From the NCBI GenBank assembly GCA_905250125.1, contig CAJNOL010000469.1:62001-126000 (forward strand): 64,000 nucleotides of DNA, in the 5' to 3' direction. The first letter of the stretch is position 1; each line of letters begins with the position of its first letter. Under the pieces are notes generated by a model that searched no databases, was not told where the DNA came from, and worked only from the letters and a program-made list of their open reading frames with translations. Below, piece after piece: positions 58,759 through 64,000 of this stretch. Source of the DNA: Rotaria sordida (lineage: Eukaryota > Rotifera > Eurotatoria > Philodinida > Philodinidae). The position numbers were made by a program, and so were the translations under genes.

Positions 58759-61007
58759 ATGGCTTTTTATGGTTTGAATCCAGATTTACTTGCTCAATGC
58801 GCTACAAGTAAGACGTTTATTAAATGAAAACTGTATAGATTTTATCACTTTAATATGGATAGTAACTATATTCAGGTTTTCAATTTTATATTTTATTACA
58901 TACGAGAAATTTCGAAAGTATTTATTCGTAAACGACCTCTCAATGACAAGTTATAAAATGAAATATATATCAACGAATCATTTCTGCTCATGATCAAATC
59001 TCTTAGAAAATATAACTCAAGTTCATAGTTGTCATATTGAAAGTATATGCATATTTAAACAAAAATACAGATCATTCTCTTTTCCCTATCAGTTGATTAA
59101 GTACTTGATTATAATTACTTCATCTTTGAACTCATCAAATTTATTATAAATCGAAGAGAAGAAAAGTAAAGACTTATATTTCGTATGTAATCATATGTCG
59201 AGAGTGTCTCTGAGTGGAATTAACTATACGAGTTGATTTTATGTACGATTTATATCATTTTCTTTTCTATGCCCAAAATACAATGTTAAGGAAAGCGACA
59301 ATTAAAAAAATGTTCACTAAAACAGGATATCATCATGTGAGGAGTAGCATTTTGCTTTGAGACAAGAAACGGAAGGCATAGTTACACTGTTCATACTTTG
59401 GAATTGCTGTTTACTTGCTCTTACGTCACCACACTGCTGTGCTTCTGCATACCTTGTAATCGCAGAAGTATGTGTTTTCAATTGAATTAGACAAAAATGA
59501 AAGTTTAGTTGATTCGATCTTTCCATGATTATTTATTCTGTAGAGAATTAGTTCATCAATGGAATAAATTCTATGGGAATTCATATTTTTGTTTTCTCAT
59601 TCGGGTATTGTTTTGATTAGTTTCGAGAATAATTAATATATTGAACATTTAATTTGATACAGAATTGATCTCCATTAAGCATCGCAAAACTCGAACCGAA
59701 CTGGAACCGCGAGAAAATTGAAGAAGTCCAAATCGACGTTTTTTCAAAAAAGTTTAAACCGAATGGAAAAAGAATTTTCAGAAACTCTATCAATGATAAT
59801 GAAATCTACGTGATTTTCGTCATCACTTATTCGTCTTATTTCAAAGGATTGTCTTCCACAATCCTATCTCCACGATACAAGTCTCTTTAGTCCTGAAAAA
59901 ACCCTTTCTGATCCTGTAAAATGTCGCGAATTTTAGGAAAATTTTGCATTGTTAATGATTGTATAAGTGAAATCTAATAAGATTTACCATACCATTTATT
60001 TATCTTTACATAATAAAACATCTGATAATTGTCTATTATAAATAGAGAGTCTTTAGATATATATGTAAAATCCCGACCGTTTAGTAATATGCGTCTTAAA
60101 TATACTGAAGTACTTATATTGCATTGAACTTGAGTCAACAGCTCATTATGTGAATTCTTTTTCTGTACTAAAGATACACCTAGTTCATTCCCATTTTGCT
60201 TTTAGTGAGACGAAGAAAGACAAGAATGAATGTAAATACTTTCATTGCTGTTTATGAGAATATTTTCGTTTACTCTCCTTGCTTTATAAATGCTCGAATA
60301 CTGATCTAAACTATGACAAGTTGGTACAAAACCGAATCAAAACAGAGGTCTCTATCAAAAGTTGCGAATCGAATCGAACCGAACCGTGACCGTCTGTGAT
60401 TTGTAGCAGATAATTTAAACAAGATAAAGAAAAAAAACGAGTTTTAGAACAAGAAATTAGTTTTTTCTGGCTAAGAAATGACTTTTAAATAGAGTTTAAT
60501 AGGAAAAGAAATGCTTTAGTTTTAAACCTATGTGAAAATAAAGTAATAACAAGGATGAAGAGAAAGTCTAAAATTTGTAAGATTTGACTTCTCTTTACAA
60601 GTCATTTATATGATTTTTTATTTTAATGTTTTTTGCCATGAAGCATAACTAGATTCGGCATATTTAGAATTTGCACAAGCAGAACAAAAATTCACAAATG
60701 AACAACTTGAATATTTACGTCAATGTAAGTGTATTTTTTCTATTGTAATTTCTTTTAATACTGAATTGAATTAACTAGATTATACGGTGAACAAATATCC
60801 TCTATCTCATGACTTTCAAGCAATTGCCAAGCAATGGAACATTGACGATTTTCATTTCAACATAAGTTTAGATGTTAGTACACTTTCTTTCGAATCTACA
60901 CGGTATTCACATCTCTTGTTTATTTTCAGGATTGGTTTCTTGGTCGACGCATGGCTGAACGAGAAATCGTAGAACGACGGGATCAAGGACGAATAGCAGC
61001 AGCTTAA
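58759..61007 (+). CDS. Small homeodomain-like protein, four exons
   Basis: Exons 58759-58807, 60653-60724, 60779-60873 and 60930-61007 join in frame with GT-AG sites (294 nt, 97 residues). The first intron is 1.85 kb, the others 54-56 bp. After an N-terminal MAFYGLNPDLLAQCAT comes FTNEQLEYLRQYY, NKYPLSHDFQAIAKQWNI and DDWFLGRRMAERE. This parallels a homeodomain (FTxxQLxxLxxxF, YPsxxxxxxLAxxxxL, WFxNRRAKxR), but the third helix has WFLGRR in place of WFQNRR and the turn before it is about four residues longer. The key DNA-contact Asn is Gly here, so DNA binding may be lost, as in the homeodomain-only protein HOPX. It could also be an unrelated small conserved protein. A short polyA-signal-like AATAAA lies at about 61114. 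Confidence 0.6.
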
Positions 61008-61460
61008 TCGATATATACAAATCTGTTTGATTGACATCTGATGTCTTGTTATTGTTCATTGATTGAAGTGAAAGTTCTTTCTTTGTATTAAATTTTTGTA
61101 AAATGTAAAGAAAATAAATGCTTATTTGTCATTAATTTCCTACTATGCTTGTCTAATACGACAAAGAATTAAAATATAAAATAAATTAAATGTTGATTAT
61201 TCTTAATTAGGAAGATCAAAATAAGATTAATTCAATTATATTTCTTTTACATAATAAATTCGTATGACTTTTGTCAACGTGTCTACGTCATTAAAACACT
61301 GAAGAAACAAATCGACAGATCACAAATGACGGACAATATTGTTCAGTTGATAGATATAACTGATCATGCCATTTGTTATGAAGATTTTCTATTAATTGTT
61401 GAAAGGCAGGACGTGCCCTGATTATCCAATTAGTTGCCTTTTTTTTAAATATAATATTCA

Positions 61461-61575
61461 TATTAAAACACATGCCTCTATCTTTGATAAAAAAGTGAGC
61501 CCGCTCGGTTGATTCGTAGCATAACCTACATATTCAATTGTTTCACTGTAAAGTAATTTTTGGAATACCCGGTAG
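61461..61575. repeat. Solo terminal-repeat relic of the mariner-type TIR family
   Basis: 'catgcctctatctttgataa', 'aaagtgagcccgctcggttg' and 'gtaatttttggaatacccgg' parallel the terminal repeats at 38941-39060 and 40680-40760 in reverse orientation. No second end is visible nearby. Confidence 0.5.
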
Positions 61576-62024
61576 AAATGATAAATCTTGATTTTTCACC
61601 TTTATATAGATATTATGAGAATATTCCATGTATCTATAATCAAGCATGTTTATAAATAAATGTGTTTCAAGGTTTTTGTTTATATCTCGTCATTCCAGTT
61701 GTAGATTGCATATTATATACATGCAATCATCAGAATGATAATGAAACTTAGAATAGTGAACATTTCAGTGGTTCAAAAGGTTAGTAAGAAAATATTCGAG
61801 TATCGTAAAAAACTATTTTCACAAACTTTGATCTTAGTTTTGTAAGGATTCTTTCTGAGGAATCAGTTGAAAATTTTAATATTGTATCCTGTGTCATAAA
61901 AGAGATATCTTCAGAGGAGCGTCGAAGTAAAACAAAAAAACATTGTTTTGATTCTTTTCACATTTACTTCAATGAATGAGGCTTTTAGAGTGAATATAGG
62001 ATAGAACTATACCAATTATATACA

Positions 62025-62306
62025 AGGGTGTGGGTGTGAATGTGAGTGTTGGTGTGAGGTGTGGATGTGAATCTTCCTTTTAACTACACCCACACCGCAT
62101 TCCAAGGGGAAAAAGCAAAAATGCTGTACTTCAGCATACTTCACTATACTCCAAGTCAAGTATCGTAACATAGGTCGATACCAAACTTGAAATAGCTAAA
62201 AACTTGACAATGATTGTTTTATTATAACCTTGGAGTACAGTGGAGTACGCTGAAGTACAGCATTTTCGCTTCTTTCCCTTGCCCCACTCTCACCCTCACC
62301 CACATA
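62025..62306. repeat. Telomere-like hairpin 7 interrupted by a palindrome
   Basis: The G-rich arm GGGTGTGGGTGTGAATGTG to GTGGATGTG is followed by ACACCCACACCG (62086-62097). Then comes a 180-bp palindrome, then a further C-rich stretch (CCCCACTCTCACCCTCACCC, 62282-62306). The C-rich half looks split by the palindrome, implying insertion into a telomere-like tract. Confidence 0.65.
62102..62282. mobile_element. 181-bp palindrome inserted in the telomere-like tract
   Basis: Outer blocks 'aaggggaaaaagcaaaaatg' and 'cattttcgcttctttccctt' pair, as do 'ctgtacttcagcatacttca' and 'tggagtacgctgaagtacag'. The centre is about 62190. No coding. Confidence 0.75.
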
Positions 62307-62593
62307 TCACTCCATCATTGATGTCTTAGTCTCTCAGAAACCTACTATTAAGATACATTTGCGAATGAGTTTGAAAAAAAATGGAAATATTTTGAAAGAT
62401 TAGCATTTTTTATTATCCATCCTTTGAATATTAAACATATAAATCTAGTGATAATTTTTGAAAATGTATAGATGTGTGTAACTCGATGAGAGGAATATTT
62501 TGATTGGTAAAACTAATAGGAAATTATGTTTATTTCTCGCAAAAATTGAGTTTTAAGGATTTCAGCCAAATTGACTGAGTTTGCCAAATTACC

Positions 62594-63072
62594 CTCAATA
62601 TTTATATTGATTGCCAAGATGCCCCATGTGGGGTAATTTGGCACGAATTTTTTTTTTAGTGGTCTTTTTTAAACGATGTAATTCACGTTGAGTAAGAAAC
62701 TGAAAATAAAGATTAGTATACACTCGTAGAGAAATATTTCCGCTATTCAGTGATATATTTTTTATCGAAAGAAGATTTAAAATAGCTTTTATTTATTGTA
62801 CACAAGTTGCTGAGATTGCCAAACAACTCCACATAATTACATCAATTGCCAAATTATCCCCGATGGGGTAATTTGGCACAGTCTCTAGTAGATCCGATTA
62901 AAACGAGTGTGGAAAACTTACGAAACAAGATTTTCAGAAATGAAATGCACCGTTGAATAGAGAAATGTTTTTTCTATATGTTTTGTTCCAGAAGTTTTTT
63001 TCTATCGTTTAAAATAAAAAAGTTATGAGCAATAAACTAAAAAACTTCAATTTCTTGTGCCATTCTACTCTA
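62594..63072 (-). repeat. Right inverted repeat of the 6.2-kb segment
   Basis: Reverse complement of 56843-57315 with scattered substitutions. It carries the same 'cactcgtagagaaatatttccgc' type block around 62720, here in opposite orientation to the left arm. Confidence 0.8.
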
Positions 63073-63897
63073 ATAGCGAATTGAAATACAGAAGTGAATA
63101 AATGAACTAATATTAAACAAATGTATCGTTATTTAGTTTTTTTTCACAACTACATATGATACCAGTTACGTAATCAATCAATAAGATTTATTATAAGTAT
63201 ACTCTATTAAACTTGTTGATTATTAGTGACGTAATAAGGTTGCTACATGTCGAAAATTAGAAATGATTATAACACCTAAGCGAAAAAACTTTTGTAAGTT
63301 TTCATGATTAGAACGTGATTCGCCATGCATGCACACAGCACAATAGTGAGGGTGAGGAGATCCTCTGCAACCAAAGAGGATTTGCCTTTTCGACATTTAA
63401 CTAACACTTTAGTGTCATCATCGCTCTTCATATGTTTTAAATATTTCGTTCTATTGCCTATAAAACCTTTTTTTTATATTATTTTTACTTTCGACATTAT
63501 TCAGATGATTGAAAATACGATCAAATGGTGGAATTTAATTCTTGTAAAAAAAAAAAACAATTTCTTAACAAATTGAACTATCTACACCAGAACAAGTAAA
63601 CAATGTAACTCGTTACCAATTTGATTGCTCCAGAAAATAAGTCGTTGTATTTATACAAATCCATGAATGATTTCCATGATTATCAGTTTTGTTTATTTTT
63701 ATTTGTCAAAGCAAATCAAATCAAATCTTATTCAATTTATCTTTGTTTTTTTTCTTATTCGACAGAAAAATAAATTCCAAAAAAGGGCATCAGACGACAT
63801 GCATGATGATGACTCACTACTATTCTTCATTACCAAATATGGTCACACTTTACCTGTATAAAAGAGAACGCAAACGATTAATATTTTTATACGAAAA
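63073..63897. other. Spacer before the BTB gene
   Basis: AT-rich. Short frames without motifs; a presumed 5' region of the next gene. Nothing else is seen. Confidence 0.5.
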
Positions 63898-64000
63898 ATG
63901 GACGAAGAAGAACAAATAATAGACTCATTTTCGACACCCGATGATATATCTGATGTTACTCTGATTGTTGAGGATAAAAAAATCTTTGCACACAAATCCA
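63898..64000 (+). CDS. BTB/POZ-domain protein, 5' end only
   Basis: The ATG at 63898 opens MDEEEQIIDSFSTPDDISDV, continuing TLIVEDKKIFAHKS to the window edge. DVTLxVEDKKxxAHK is the typical beginning of a BTB fold, where His-Lys precede the first conserved core helix. BTB proteins dimerise and often bridge to Cullin-3 ligases; which subtype (KLHL, BATH, BTBD) cannot be told from 34 residues. An acidic N-terminus precedes the domain. No intron within the visible part. Confidence 0.8.
   Translation, partial: MDEEEQIIDSFSTPDDISDVTLIVEDKKIFAHKS

Larger units (their letters stand above)
56843..63072. mobile_element. 6.2-kb segment bounded by about 475-bp inverted repeats
   Basis: The left arm 56843-57315 and right arm 62594-63072 are near-identical reverse complements. 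The outer ends are AGAGTAGGATGGGGTAAAAT and GTGCCATTCTACTCTA. Inner text includes 'gtgccaaattaccccacatg' on the left and 'catgtggggtaatttggcac' on the right. The enclosed 5.3 kb holds the small homeodomain-like gene, a three-armed hairpin, telomere-like tracts and a palindrome. It may be one large TIR transposon, or two copies of a smaller element in opposite orientation. No transposase was recognised inside. Confidence 0.6.

Noticed and set aside
59317..59526. A 69-codon minus-strand frame inside the first intron of the small homeodomain-like gene
   Set aside because: No similarity recognised and no supporting exon structure.

Overview
This is eukaryotic nuclear DNA that is very AT-rich. Its genes are broken by many short GT-AG introns (mostly about 45-80 bp), a few introns reach kilobases, and the spacers are full of small inverted-repeat elements. 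Imperfect (TGTGGG)n/(CCCACA)n tracts recur; TGTGGG is the telomere repeat reported for bdelloid rotifers. Together with the tandem B-box/SPRY-like genes and the F-box gene, this suggests a bdelloid rotifer, perhaps a Rotaria-like species. That identification is inference. Exons were joined by eye from splice sites, reading frame and remembered protein families, with no alignment run.

Left part (1-21.4 kb). One minus-strand gene, a SAC2/INPP5F-type phosphoinositide phosphatase (13 exons, start 20566, stop 531, 579 codons), dominates. Two of its introns are huge. Intron 7 (5.4 kb) holds an intact antisense aminergic-type GPCR gene (16858-18019) and a 1.85-kb element with long terminal inverted repeats. 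Intron 11 (12.3 kb) holds a plus-strand tandem array of four B-box/SPRY-like genes (one a pseudogene) and a head-to-head inverted pair of tRNA-Ala genes. Just upstream on the same strand is DR1 (NC2-beta), only about 200 bp from the SAC2 start.

Middle (21.4-36 kb). Three long imperfect palindromes, an AGPAT5-like acyltransferase (24325-27298, minus), a long empty spacer with one MITE-like hairpin, spermidine synthase (31406-32677, minus), and a 600-bp near-perfect palindrome at 34.8-35.4 kb.

Rearranged zone (36-46 kb). Two orphan 3' gene ends converge on a telomere-like hairpin that contains a 100-N assembly gap. Next come a GC-rich island, decayed pieces of a class III nucleotide cyclase and a cyclic-nucleotide-binding protein, an internally deleted mariner-family transposon with long TIRs, a related TIR element, a Tc1/mariner-type MITE, more telomere-like hairpins and another foldback element.

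Right part (46-64 kb). An UNCX/unc-4 homeobox gene (48980-49805), an F-box gene (53843-55769), and a 6.2-kb segment bounded by about 475-bp inverted repeats (56843-63072). That segment encloses a small four-exon gene encoding a 97-residue homeodomain-like protein. The 5' end of a BTB-domain gene runs off the right edge.
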